Below, piece by piece: positions 1-11,237 of a stretch of 64,000 nt of DNA. The translations under genes and the position numbers were made by a program. The notes beneath the pieces were generated by a model, which searched no databases, was not told where the DNA came from, and saw only the letters and a program-made list of their open reading frames with translations. The first letter of the stretch is position 1. The number at the start of each line of letters is the position of its first letter. The DNA is from Lepturacanthus savala (taxonomy: Eukaryota; Chordata; Actinopteri; Scombriformes; Trichiuridae). The stretch lies in assembly GCA_030544235.1 (NCBI GenBank), contig CM060478.1:23499227-23563226 (forward strand), in the 5' to 3' direction.

Positions 1-1106
1 GGGGGGGGTGAACATCTATTTAGGTTTAGAAAAGAGTGCATTTAACTACAGTGTTCTCCAAATCCTTATTTTTCATAAACTTTAAGTAATGAGTGTTGTC
101 CATGTGGAGAATGTGCTATCCAACGTTTCTGCAGGTTCACTCATCTCCATCTTCTGTCTGACGAGCCATAAAGGAAAAGAAAGTGAAACCTTTTTTTCTT
201 GCTGTGATTTTAGCGAATTTGTATGAAGAAAAGCAAAAACAAAAACAAAACACTTTATTCTATATTAAAAATGCATTGTAATGCGCATTACTGACATTTG
301 TACAGAGTAAAATACAACTTTTTTTTCTGTGTTGCCTTACATTACTTCATTACAGCAACAAAACACATATAAAACATATTGTAACATATTAAATTGTTGC
401 AAGTTTGTAGGATTCAAATCATAGGTAGTGCAATTATTTTTACATACTAGTTTCACAAAATAATATGTGTACTAAAAAGGCAAAATCCTAAAATACCCTG
501 TGTAGTATAAGCAGTGGGCAGTGTGATCATAAACAAGCAACTGTCCAGCAGTGAAATAAGGCCCTAGACAGAGGGAAGTTTTCATTTCAAACTTCTCCTT
601 TGTAAGTTCTCCTAGTTCACCAGTTAAAGGGCCATATTTGGCTTTACGTTCTGCATATCAGCTTCACAGGGTGGGCAGATAAAAGGGTACATAAACTGGG
701 CTCATGTGATTTCACCCTCCCACTACGTCAGTCCAGGGTCAGTCAGAACTCCGGGTTGAGGATTCCTGGTTCCCAGCAGCCAGAGGTTCACACTGGACGT
801 CTGTTGTCAATAAATAAATCACTGGTGAACTCAGACTGCCGTATTTACACAGTGATTAAAACTCACGAGCCGAGGCGCTTAAACGAACCTAAACAAAACA
901 AATGAGTGCAAAGGTTTCCCACACACGTGTACGTGCGAGGTGCACACGTGTACATGGACGCAACGCTGAGCTGGTCTCAGAAAACGCTCGTTCACGAGCT
1001 GCTACAGAGAGGCGAGAAAACTGAACCGTCCATTTCAGTTATCTAAGAAAATGATCTGACAATCAATTTAAGCAATACATAAAATAATCTAATCCAGAGT
1101 TGTTAT
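1..1106. other. Non-coding, left edge
   Basis: No reading frame longer than 60 codons is convincing here. The stretch opens with a G8 run. Two CACGTG E-boxes lie 21 bp apart at 924-929 and 945-950. TTTATT at 254-259 would be a minus-strand AATAAA followed by GT-rich sequence, so a minus-strand transcript could end here, but no coding exon upstream supports it. Confidence 0.5.
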
Positions 1107-1225
1107 TTATTATTGCTGTCAAAATGAAGGCATTAACTTTTGTGATTAATTTGAAATCGTTAACGCGTTTAAAAAAAAAAAAAAGGAACGCGATTAACAC
1201 ATTAATCTTTCAGAGGCTGTGACGG
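1107..1225. repeat. Dispersed fish repeat fragment (GCTGTCAAAA / CGCGATTAA type)
   Basis: The stretch begins with GCTGTCAAAA and contains GTTAACGCG and, after an A14 run, AACGCGATTAAC. These form an imperfect inverted pair. It resembles a short inverted-repeat element common in teleost genomes. I cannot name the family. Confidence 0.5.
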
Positions 1226-2600
1226 AGTAGAGTGGTGTCTTATGAAACTGGACAATCTAAAGCAGCTATTGGCACCGACCATGAAGGCAGTATGACAGGA
1301 AGGAGGATAAATAATGCTCCAAATCCAACAATTCCTTTGAACTGTCTGTGCGTGGCTTCATATGTGAATCAGACTCTTTCTTGTTTCATATTTGCAGGAC
1401 TATTTTACCTCATTAGACTTCAATTGGCACTTGATCACAGGACATTTATTGTTATTAATTATCATTTATATTACTGCATAAGAAATGAATGCCTTCTTGA
1501 AAATCTGTTCACATGAGAGAATCTGCATTTAATGTTAAAACAATGCTACTAAATTGTATTTTTATTTAAATATACTTCCTTTGTGCTCATCCTACATGAA
1601 TTATATGATTTCACATTTAAATGTCATTTTTAAAAGCCATACTATTAAAAAGAAAAAGTTTCAAGAAAATTTGGTGATTAATTAGGTTCATTATAGAATC
1701 TCTTGACATTCCTATTAATTATATGGAAGGTGATTCAGTTTCTGAAAAGGAGAAGCCGCCTGGTATGACATAGGTGTGATGACTTAAGAGCACATCCTGC
1801 AGACTAGTTGTGTACACACCAAGTTGTTTGACAGTGATAGAATACTTTAGATTTTTGTTTTTTGCAAACATACAATCAAAGCTCTTATTTTTCATACACC
1901 CTGTTTGTTTTATCTGCCATTTTGCGGAAGAAAAATGATCGGTCTTAAAATCTTGCTTTTATCTGAAGTCATGCAGCCATCCATCATAATTATATTAATA
2001 TCTACTGTCATTAGCTGTTTCCTGACTTATCAAATGGTGATGTGACAGGATTGTATTAGTGACCGTCCTGTTTACCAAAGCTGGGTCAGGCATTCATGCG
2101 GCTCTTTGGAAGTGTTCAGAAAGATTTCTCTTATCAGATGACACTTTATATTTTCACTTTTACAGATCACTGTAAACATATTAATGCTCTATACTCTAAA
2201 CCAAGTTTTATCAAGCTAAGCTTTTCTAAGCTAATTAAATGTTGATATAAAAGAATTTACTGCAGAATTTGATGAGAAAGCGGCTGACTGGCAGACAGGG
2301 ATATCGCACGGAGCTCAGAGTAAGCGTTCCCTGGGTAAATAACATACGACATAAACCTCCAAAACACCCAACCTCGGATTCCTCTGACTTAATCTCCACT
2401 CCAAGCCTCATCCAAGAACCCCATCTCACTAACTATCAGAGAGAAAATCAAATATTTTGTTTTGAGCTTCACTAATATCAGCGTTTTTTACTCCACCTCT
2501 GATGGCATTTTTATTGATTGGCTTCTTAATGGCGGGCCCCATATATTTGACGGTGCTCATTTAAAGTAGAAGTGAGTAATAGCTGTCTGAGGGAAGGCCG
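1226..2600. other. AT-rich non-coding, nothing recognised
   Basis: Plain AT-rich intergenic DNA with only short chance reading frames. No repeat family, RNA gene or splice-bounded exon was recognised. Confidence 0.5.
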
Positions 2601-2610
2601 TAAAGCTGCC

Positions 2611-2633
2611 TGTGCGTGTGTGTGTGTGTGTGT
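2611..2633. repeat. (TG)n microsatellite
   Basis: Short TG dinucleotide tract with one C interruption. It precedes a purine-rich stretch. Confidence 0.9.
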
Positions 2634-2650
2634 TTTTAACATACCCGTCA

Positions 2651-2815
2651 TTGGGCTATGGAAGAAAAAGAGGAGAGGAAGGAGAAAGGGAGAATGGAGG
2701 AGAGGAAAAGAGATGGAGTTTTTTAATTTACTGAGCGCAGGAGAGCAAGCGGAGAAAGGAGAGCAAGGTGGAGTAAGAGAAAGGGAGACTTTGGGAAAGA
2801 GGGTGAAGGATAAGC
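2651..2815. repeat. Purine-rich (GA/GGA) tract
   Basis: The + strand is almost all A and G, with AGGAGA-type units. Overlapping reading frames on both strands are low-complexity artefacts of this composition. Confidence 0.8.
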
Positions 2816-2999
2816 AGTAAAAGCACATTTTCCATAGCTAACAAAATTTGTACTAAAGCATTTCTGCAAACGCAACCCGTTTCACCTCCACACGCTCATA
2901 CATCACCGCCCCGCTTCCACAAACAAACCTCACAGCCCCCTTCTCTGTCCCTTCCTTCATCTCCTTCTTTCTCTCCCTCTCTCCATCCCTCCATCCCTC

Positions 3000-3200
3000 T
3001 CAGGTCATCAGCGATCGAAACCACAACAAAGGGGGGCCGTTGCCGCGGTGACCTTGGCTGTGACATCATGTGGCGGCAGAAAGAAATGAAGCCATTAGGC
3101 CGAGGCAGCGCTTGCCCATAAATCAGACTGTTTCCAATAAGCTGCCTTAATGGTCATCCATCACCCCGCCAGCCAGCGCCCTCCGCACCCAACCGCCTGG
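3000..3200. promoter_or_regulatory. Candidate conserved non-coding element
   Basis: Balanced-composition sequence between pyrimidine-rich and purine-rich low-complexity DNA. It holds AGGTCA (3002), a RUNX-like AACCACA next to a SOX-like ACAAAG (about 3019-3031), TGACCTTGG (3049-3057, an ERR/SF-1-type half-site on the minus strand), TGACATCA, and CATAAATCA. No coding potential is seen. The regulatory call is an inference from composition and motif density only. Confidence 0.3.
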
Positions 3201-3231
3201 GGAACGGCCACAGGGACGCAGGGGAGGGGGG

Positions 3232-3545
3232 GAGTAATAATGGGGGAGAGAGAGAGAAAGAGAGAGAGGAGAAACAGCCCTGGTAAAATCTGGGGGGTAT
3301 GGTGGGAGAGAGAGAAAAAAGAGGAGTGTAAGAGGAGGGTGAGGAACCGAGACGGGGGAGAACAGAGAGAGGACGAGGAGACGCAGATATGGGAGAAAAA
3401 GGGGGAAAGAGGTGGGAGAGGGAGGTCAAAGTACTGTACTGATATGCAAAAGAGAGAGCTGAGGAAAAGAGAGAGGGACAAAGGGAGCAGAGGAGGGAAG
3501 AAGAAGGAGGACAGAAGAGGAAGGATGGAAGGAGGATGTTAAAGG
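3232..3545. repeat. Long polypurine tract, about 310 bp
   Basis: Nearly continuous A/G on the + strand with (GA)n cores. It could form triplex (H-DNA). The long Ser/Pro/Leu-rich minus-strand frame over it is an artefact of the CT-rich complement. Confidence 0.85.
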
Positions 3546-3709
3546 AGAGGCAACGTGGGGGGGGGGGATCCCTATGGCAACGGAGGCAAACAGGACGGGA
3601 GGGGGCAGTGAAGTGAGAGAACGTAGTGGTGAGAAGCAGAGAAAGGCAAATTTCAGAACAAGTCCGGGACACAAAGAGATCGAATAGAGGAAAGGTTAGC
3701 AGAAGCACT

Positions 3710-4025
3710 CGCTGCAAACACTGAAATCAAGTGAACAAGTGGAAATATCTTGTCTTTGGTACTATTATCGCAACATCGAGTAGAATTATCCTATCCCACT
3801 GGCAGCTAATTTTTGCTAATATCAGTATAAGTTTTTTCTTGATTTTACTCAATTTAAATTTTCTTAAATTCAAATTAAAAGACCAAATTGACCCAAATTA
3901 GGAGAAAAAATACATTGAAATAAGCAAATGTATCCTCCGGTAGAATAAGATAATTCTACTCAATGTTGGACTAATTGCACAAAAAAAAAGATATTTTCAC
4001 CTGTTAAGATTTCCTTTTTGCAGTG
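3710..4025. mobile_element. Palindromic MITE-like element, family 1, copy a
   Basis: Left half begins near GCTGCAAACACTGAAATC and carries ATATCTTG...GAGTAGAATTATC...CCCACTGGCAG. The right half repeats this in inverse orientation (AGAATAAGATAATTCTACTCAA, then TTTTCACCTGTTAAGATTTC and TTTTTGCAGTG). The two halves form long terminal inverted repeats of roughly 100 bp around an AT-rich middle. There is no coding sequence. Superfamily is not assigned because no clear target duplication is visible. Confidence 0.85.
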
Positions 4026-4177
4026 TGATGACCTCTATGTGGAGATGTGGAATGTACTCTAGTGTTTCTGCATGTAAAGACTGAAAGTAATTCTCTCAAG
4101 AAACTAATTAAAATATTTTTTTTTACTGTAAAATACAAACTTGCATCTTATTTTTCAGTTTGGTACAAAACACCATA

Positions 4178-4389
4178 GCTGGTGAAGATATACATTTAAG
4201 TTTTTTCTTGATTTTAGTCGATTTAATCTTTTTTTATGTTTTAAGAAAACTTTTTCTGACCCAATCGACGCAAATCAGGAAAAAGAGATAAGATATAGGG
4301 GAAAGATAGGAAAATAAGATGATTGTACTCAATATTGAACTAATTGGACCAATATATTTTCACTTGTTAAGACTTCAGTTTTCACAGTG
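4178..4389. mobile_element. Palindromic MITE-like element, family 1, copy b (left end truncated)
   Basis: The right half is clear: TACTCAATATTGAACTAATTGG, then TTTTCACTTGTTAAGACTTC, ending near CACAGTG. The left half is shortened to a GGTGAAGATATAC remnant. It sits about 150 bp from copy a. Confidence 0.75.
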
Positions 4390-4627
4390 AGGGTGGATGG
4401 TGGAAGAGAAAACCTTTCATAAAGTAGGGTGCAAGGAGAACTATATAGGATTTGATGAATTGAATTAGAGTCTACACAGCACCAAGCTTTATGTAAAGCC
4501 TTAACTGCTGCTGCACCAAATTGTGACAACCACATTGTTCCCTCACAGTACTATCAATAATAATAGATCCACTTTATGCATTTTCTATTGTTTTATGACT
4601 CTATTGCAAGACAAGAACATAAGCGAA

Positions 4628-4742
4628 AAAGTGAAAATGTCTTGGTTTTGAGCACAAATATGTTATTCCATGGGCAGGGCATTTTTCTTATTTTGAGTTT
4701 TTTTTTCTACTGATTTTGTTAAGTTTAATCTTGTTTTAAGAA
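4628..4742. mobile_element. MITE-like family 1, decayed left half (copy c)
   Basis: GTGAAAATGTCTTGGTTTTG and TTATTCCATGGGCAGG match the left arm of the family (ATATCTTGTTTT...TTATTCCACTGGCAG). The right arm is missing. Confidence 0.55.
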
Positions 4743-5766
4743 GATGCTGTTTTCACACTGAATTTATTAAATATGTTTTGGTCAAGAATCCTTAATTAGG
4801 AATTTCACACAGTGAATGGAAGTAAGTCTGAGTATAAGGATCTTCACATGTGTATTATCATTTCGTACCAAGGTAAAGAACACAATTATGGAACCTACTG
4901 GTATATTATGCTTTATATAATAGCATAAAAGTTAATTAAAAACATTAATTACAAGTACATGACAGGACAGCCATTAAAGTCTTAAATGATGATCACATTT
5001 TTTTATCAAATTTTCCACAAGGTCGTTTTCTTATAATTCTATTTCATCATATTTTGCATACTTTATCAGTTGTGAAATGGAATCAACACTTCCTAATAAA
5101 AATATCAATCATGTTGCGACTATTTTTGCTCTCTGTTTTCACTTGTTTGTTTGTTTTTTTCCTAATTGGCATAATTTGCCACTCACGCCGGCTTCTTGGT
5201 CACGTATTTTCTTTTCATATTCCATTCATTAACATATTGATTTGCTTCAGCTGACAGTGTTTTGTACATTAACTCGCATTCGCTTGAAAATTAGATGGAA
5301 AATTATAGCAGACAGACATAGAGAGCCACAGAGTGAACGGTGTCACGTGAAACGTGTGATACGCCGTACATCACATGAAAACATCCTTGTGCTGTGGAAA
5401 CATCCCCACGTGCCAAACCCCAAACCCACGGCAGCAGGAATTACTCCACATACTCCCAGTAGTCATGTCGACAGGAACCTGGTGTAACAGGCCCTGTCTG
5501 TAGCACACACCACACCAGCCTTGTGTTGAAAGGTTCAATCTAAGTTATGACTCCTGCAGTCTGCAATTGTGGTTCAGCATCCTTAAAGGGTCTCGTCGGT
5601 TTTTTTCATTCCTTTCTTTTTATTATCTTTATTCACAGTTCACTCCTGAGCCTGTCCCTTATTTTAGAAATGTCCAGTTCTCTTTTTACTTCATGTCTTA
5701 TTATTGTATTCCTCTTCTCCACTGCTCTCCCCAATCCATCGTTCCCCTCTCCTCTCTTTTTCTTCT
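4743..5766. other. AT-rich non-coding, nothing recognised
   Basis: No gene, RNA or clear repeat seen. Hydrophobic short frames near 5,050-5,250 are explained by T-rich composition. Confidence 0.5.
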
Positions 5767-5815
5767 ATGTGTGTGTGCGTATTTGTGTGTGTGTGTGTGT
5801 GTGCATGTGTGTGTT
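5767..5815. repeat. Interrupted (GT)n microsatellite
   Basis: GT dinucleotide tract with GC, ATT and CAT interruptions. Confidence 0.9.
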
Positions 5816-5819
5816 TGAC

Positions 5820-6120
5820 CATATTCTCCAGGAAAACGAGAGCCCATTTTGGCCAAAATCAACTCACCCAGAAGTCACTTTACAACCCGCGCTCTTATGA
5901 GCCCTGTAAATGTAAGCTGAAAAATGATGTGTGTGTGGCGCAGCTCTCCTTCCCCCCCAAGTACAGCGGCCAAATTGTTTTCGCGAGGCACTACGAGAGG
6001 CATTATCCATCATTTTGAATGAGCTCTGTAATTGGGATTATTGGAGCAAAAGTGCAAAAATTGACTTTGAGAGTGATAGCATTACAAGTGGGCCTTTCAG
6101 ATGAAATAAGAGGTTGAGTG
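5820..6120. promoter_or_regulatory. Candidate conserved non-coding element
   Basis: Sequence of higher complexity than its neighbours, with clusters of homeodomain-like cores (CATTATCCATCATTTTG, GTAATTGGGATTATTGG). It has no sustained reading frame. This is a candidate only; conservation cannot be measured here. Confidence 0.28.
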
Positions 6121-8152
6121 TGTATGTTATGTGTTTTGGCACATGTTTGGTTAACACTGTGCAGCTCTCTGTGTGCATGCATGTGTGTGTGTATGTGAAT
6201 GTGTGTGAGAACTATGTCTTTATATATACATAAAGTATATTAACGTGTATGTGCCTGAAAATACAGAAATTATATGTGTATGTTTTCGTATTGTATGAGC
6301 ATTTACTGCACAGGGCCTCTGGGTGTTGCATTTATTCAGTGTTGGGTCTGTACATTACTAAATAGATGTATATATGTTTGTTTGATTAATAAGGGTCCCA
6401 TATTGTAGATTTTAATTCCTTTATTTTAAATAAGGAATGTCCAGATGCTGTAAAAATACTGTCCCATGTTTCAATATGTTCAACCTATGGTGAAACTTTA
6501 AATGAGCTCCAGCGAGTACCATGAGATAGGTGGTCGGTAAAACTCATTGTTTTAGTTCTTAAAACCACAGATTTATCTTGTTAGTGATATCAAAGCTCTA
6601 ATTAGTAGGAGCTGACTTATATAGCAAGATTTTGAACTTTATAGTTTTCTCTTCATCGTGAGTGTTTGAATAACAGTACGTGATGCTGCCCCCCCCCCCC
6701 CCCGCCATCGCTTGCCATGTAGTCATGCATGATTAATAGAAAACAAGCTAATATTAACTATTTTTTATTGTGTTGAATATTTTCACTACCAAGTGGAACC
6801 AGACACAAACAGTGAATAACTCCTCTTTAATTTGGCTGAATGGAATGAGAGGGATTCGCCAGCGATTCTTTTGAAAGTGTGAAATATAGCAGCTGTCAGT
6901 TGTCGCGTCTCCAACGTTGGAACGATGACTATCTTAGTCTTGCTTTTAATGCAGGAAAATTCACAGATTATCTGCTCTGGTCTGGTATGATCACTTCATA
7001 AACACACAGAATAGCTCTGCATCCGTCCTGCTCTCCATTACAATGTGTTAATAGACACCTGCCCACCAATCAGAATGGAGAAAGTCTCTGGAGCCGCGGT
7101 ATATATGGACTTTATGTGTGTACGTGCTGTCTTCTCTGTGTGTATCTGTTTCTTTATATGTGCAATATGTAGCCCTGTTTTTGCCTCTGTGTGTGTGTGT
7201 TTTACTGTGAGTGCTCGCTGTGGGGTGTGTGTACAGAGCAGGCAGGCAGACAAACACCAGCCCAGCGGGTACTATTTTATTCATGGTGGGTAATCCCTGC
7301 TCTGCACCTCCTTAATCTGCTGCCATGGAGTGTTTGCCCAGAGTTCAGCCCCATTACACCTCCTCTTCCACCCTCACACTTCCTCTGTCTTTTGACTTTG
7401 TCTCTCAGGCTCTGAGCAGTTGAGGTTTTCCCCTGCAATATCACAGAGGTCTGTTGGTTTCTAACAAGCGTAGCTGTGTTATTTGTGTTTGTAGACAGGA
7501 TGTTGACAGTAAATCTTCAAGACTTTGTGGAACATGGCCTGCAGAAAAGCCTTTATTTTCTATTGTAGCTCAACAGGTGTCTTAAATAACAATATTTAGG
7601 TTTGATTTATCATTTAATTTATTACGCCATAAAATGTCAGAAAAATAGTTAGACATCCTCAACCTGCAATGATGTAATACAGAGAAACGCTGGACTGCAA
7701 CAATTTATCAATCACTAACATCTTTGTCAAATCATTTTCTGTTGACCCACTAATCACACTTTTGACAAATTGTTTCAGCTCTGGTTATTATTCATCAGCA
7801 TGAAAAACGAGTCACAAGAAGGAAAAGACAGACAGCCACTGTGATGCATGAATTCAGTCAGAAATGGAATGGACAAACCTTTACTGAAATGTGTTCAAAA
7901 TAAGCAAAGGACTCTGAGAACAGAAACAGATGTGATGTCTTTAGCTAATCTGCATGCACGTGTCTTTTGAACGCTGGTGTCGGTTTATATTAGTTTTGGA
8001 TGTGACTTCAATGTTCGAACACATATGAACATCCATCCAAAACTATCGGATGGAGAGCACCTTAGAGAAGAGGCTTTAGCTCTATCCTTGTCTCAACCAC
8101 ACTTTTTCCTTTCTCTCTTCTCTCTAGGCACCAGTCTTCAATTATCATCCCC
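6121..8152. other. Non-coding stretch
   Basis: It contains a probable fragment of a common fish repeat at 6391-6500 (AAGGGTCCCATATTGTAG; related fragments occur at 44665 and 60481), a C14 run at about 6690-6703 and short GT-rich patches at 6180-6210 and 7185-7200. Nothing else was recognised. Confidence 0.45.
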
Positions 8153-8210
8153 CTCACACACACGCACGCAGACAGGCACGCATGCACACACACACTCACA
8201 CACTCACACT
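8153..8210. repeat. Degenerate (CA)n microsatellite
   Basis: CACACA tract with GCACGCAG and CACTCACA variants. Confidence 0.85.
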
Positions 8211-8356
8211 GGGGACCTCGGTGGCCCTTCTCAGCTGGTACAGAGACCCATATGCTCCAACTCCTGTTGTTATTGTTGTTGTTTGGCTCCCTGGCTCATT
8301 TGACGTGTGGACCCATGACAGTGTCCAGGACCCCTTCCAAGTCCTGCCTGGTGCCC

Positions 8357-8360
<4 letters not shown>

Positions 8361-8439
<79 letters not shown>
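8361..8439. repeat. (GT)39 microsatellite
   Basis: Uninterrupted GT dinucleotide run of about 79 bp. It gives long low-complexity Cys/Val reading frames in both directions that are not genes. It can adopt Z-DNA. Confidence 0.97.
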
Positions 8440-8443
<4 letters not shown>

Positions 8444-8454
8444 AGTGTTTGTGT

Positions 8455-8635
8455 ATCTGTAAACCTGGTTACCTTCACAAAGGAGCCATTGTTTTCCTTG
8501 CTGTTTGTCTTTTTGTTTATCTGTGAACAGGATTATGGAAAAACTACTGGGTGGATTTTGGTGATTTTGGTGAAACAGTATGGTGTAGGATTGACCAACG
8601 ACGAACCAGTTAAATTCTGGGATGGCTCCTACTTA
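8455..8635. repeat. Dispersed fish repeat fragment
   Basis: The sequence around GAAAAACTACTGGGTGG ... GGTGAAACAGTATGG ... CCAGTTAAATTCTGG resembles a common fish interspersed repeat. Family not named, and copy number in this window is one. Confidence 0.45.
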
Positions 8636-8639
8636 TGAA

Positions 8640-10060
8640 ATGTGCACAATGTTTGTTTTAGTGTTTTGGTGGTTATTAATGGCTCCTGCTAATGGAATGT
8701 TAATAGCTAAATGACCAGTTGACAGCACTCTTCTCTAAAGTTAAGGCTAATAGTTTTGGAAATATATTTGCATGTCAGACAGAAGAGGTATGCACTCTCC
8801 GTGTGCCCTTCCACTTGTCCGGTTTGTTTGTTTGTGTGTGTGTGCTGTTAAACTTCTATGTTTTTGAGGACCTTGAGTTCAACCTTCAGAATAAAGATGT
8901 TTTTGGAAAGGTTATTTTGGTTCTCGCCTCTTCAAAGGGCTGTTTGAGGGACTTGGTTTTAATGGTAGGGGTTGGAATTAGGTTTAGGGAGTGCAAATGT
9001 GTCAGATTCTATGTCTATGTAAGAAATCAACTTGTACAAAAAAAGAATCCACACAGCTCGATTTGGATGGGTCGCCACCCACGATGCCACCACTCGCTCT
9101 CAGATCCACACATAGACACACAGAAATATATAATAGATGTTCTCCTAGATACTCATTTGATATTTTAGCTCATGGATAAATACCATATGCCACTTACAAC
9201 AGCCTGAATAAAATGGATGCAAAACCTGAATACGATATGCACAATGGGACTTTAGTGAAGGCTTGCAAAATCTTACTCTTAATCTTACTCACCATTTCAG
9301 GTTATTTAACTTTCCACAGTAATATCCAGAACACTTTCTTGTTATGAAGCTACACAGACATAAAAAGGTTAAATAATGACACCAAAATATGAATGTACTA
9401 ATAATTTGAGCTACTGTTTGGATTCTCCGGCATGTCAACACAGGGCGGGTGGCTCTGTACTGTGTTACATGTGATTTTTGGCCATCTGTCCACTAAGCAC
9501 GCCGCCCACATTGCCTTTCCACATTCTGATGAGCTACAAGGACACATTATCTCCACTTAGCCCTTCGCCACTTGGCAACTGCAAGAACCATAACAACCAG
9601 TCTTTATGAAAACCCACTTTAAGCCACAGCTCTTATTGCCTTTGGAACAGGAGGAAACACACTCAGGGCTTTCCAGACCTTCCTCCCTTTTTGGTTGTGC
9701 CGAGCTGCGCCCTTTCCAAGACCTCCTCCTCTAAAAGTCTTTGGTTTTCATCGCTGTAGAAATGTATTCAGGGAGACATTTATCAGCGAGCTGCCTGCCA
9801 CTGGAGACCACATTGGCGGCCATTTTATAGGCCTGGTCAGGGAAAACAGGAAAAAGGAACTTCACTGTTAGGGAATGACATTTACATGTATATTTGCTTT
9901 TATTCACAGCTGTTGCAGAATAGAAGCAACGCCAAGCGACGTGAGCGGGAAGACGAGAAAGGTCACAGTCGCTTGCATGCATTAAAGCTTTATTAGCTTA
10001 GCTTGAGCGTTTAGCGCCTTATCTACAGTCATGTGGGTGAATGTTTCTCAGGCTCTGATG
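8640..10060. other. Non-coding; possible regulatory stretch at 9420-9620
   Basis: No gene is seen. The segment 9420-9620 is of balanced composition (GCACGCCGCCCACATTGCC and similar) and may be a conserved element, which is inference only. The rest looks featureless. Confidence 0.35.
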
Positions 10061-10063
10061 CTT

Positions 10064-10262
10064 TTTAAAGGTACAGTGTATAAGGTTTAGTGGCATTTCG
10101 CAGTTGTGTTTTTATTACCTTAGAGTCATATATTTTTTTCCACATGAAGGGGTCTCTCTCTGCAAGATCCATAGGTTCTCCTGTCCATAGGGCACTCAGT
10201 TGGCTGCAACCTGCAACCTCACCACTAGATGCCACACGAAAACCACACCCTGTTTCTTTAAA
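10064..10262. mobile_element. Short inverted-repeat element (MITE-like)
   Basis: Ends TTTAAAGGTACAGTGTATAA and, on the other strand, TTTAAAGAAACAGGGTGTGG form imperfect terminal inverted repeats. TGGCAT occurs inside both arms. No coding sequence. The right arm contains CCACTAGATGCCA (10222-10234), a CTCF-like core carried by the repeat. Confidence 0.6.
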
Positions 10263-10326
10263 TGTAATCTTTTTCCCGCATTTAAACTTACAATAGTGAC
10301 ATTCTGTCATCAAATATAGATCTAAT

Positions 10327-10754
10327 ATACCATATTTTTCAGACTATAAAGTGCTCTGGATTATAAAGTGCAATATCAATGAATGGGTGTATTTTCACAC
10401 ATGAGGTGCACTGGATTATAAGGTGAAATTAATGAAACAAAACAGTCAGATAAGTATCGCGTGACTTCAAAATCTGCTTTATAAGCTTGTTTCTTAACCA
10501 TTTTGTGGTCCTTATACACACACCATGATGTCATGTTGAAGCACAGTACGGATTACTCCACAAGGCTCTGACAGTCCATCAAGAGGTGCAGCTTCGTAGA
10601 CAGATCTTTGAATGTTGTGTAATACCATTGGTTCAAGGCCAGTAAACACAACCAGAATTGTTACATAGATTATACACTAGGTTATACAGTACACTGTTGA
10701 TTTTGGAGAAAACTACAGGATTTTAAGGGTCCCTTATAGCTGAAAAAATGGTAT
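10327..10754. mobile_element. Inverted-repeat element, ATACCAT termini (MITE-like)
   Basis: The left end, ATACCATATTTTTCAG followed by ACTATAAAG, is mirrored at the right end (CTTATAGCTGAAAAAATGGTAT), giving about 24-bp terminal inverted repeats. Internal repeats of CTGGATTATAAGGTG type are typical of a widespread fish non-autonomous element. No coding potential. Confidence 0.7.
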
Positions 10755-11149
10755 TGATTAGCAGATTTTGTAAAGGTATTACAGTGTGGTACGTGGAGAG
10801 TGTTTAAAGTGTAGCATTTTGTGAGCCATGCTTAGTGAACTGCTCAATTAATTTTCTGAATTTGGGTGGATTTGTTTGAGGCACATGTTTTCACAAGATA
10901 TGAATACAAGGAGGAAGCAGAACCTCTGGAGCAGCCAGGATTTCATTGTCTGGATACACCAACATGAGGCCTGCTGCAGTTTTTTTTTTTTATATCAAGG
11001 CTTATATAAAACCTTTTTGTTTGCCACTGCCTTTAATTAAATCAAATAACTATTCATCTATTACACTAAACTGTAACACTTAACTGTTTAATGACAGTTT
11101 TTAATTGTATTTAAATGATCTTTTCATAATATGTTTCTTTTGCAGCTTT
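10755..11149. other. AT-rich non-coding
   Basis: No gene seen. A T12 run lies near 10980. The right part may belong to the retroelement whose tail follows. Confidence 0.4.
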
Positions 11150-11237
11150 TGTTTTATGCTTTTAATGTTTTATGTAAAGCACTTTGAATTGCCTTGTTGT
11201 TGAAATGTGCTATAAAATAAAATTGCCTTGCCTTGAC
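11150..11237 (+). mobile_element. LINE 3' tail
   Basis: GTAAAGCACTTTGAATTGCC followed by GTGCTATAAAATAAAATTGCC and a short (TTGCC)n tail is the typical 3' end of vertebrate LINE-like retroelements. No reverse transcriptase sequence is present, so this is a dead 5'-truncated copy. Confidence 0.65.

Noticed and set aside
3154..3717. 187-codon minus-strand frame
   Set aside because: It is the complement of the polypurine tract, giving Ser/Pro/Leu-rich low complexity, and overlaps open frames on the other strand.
8252..8638. 128-codon frame across the GT repeat
   Set aside because: Most of it is translation of the (GT)39 microsatellite; the same effect explains frames at 42799-43260, 56974-57378 and 57781-57981.
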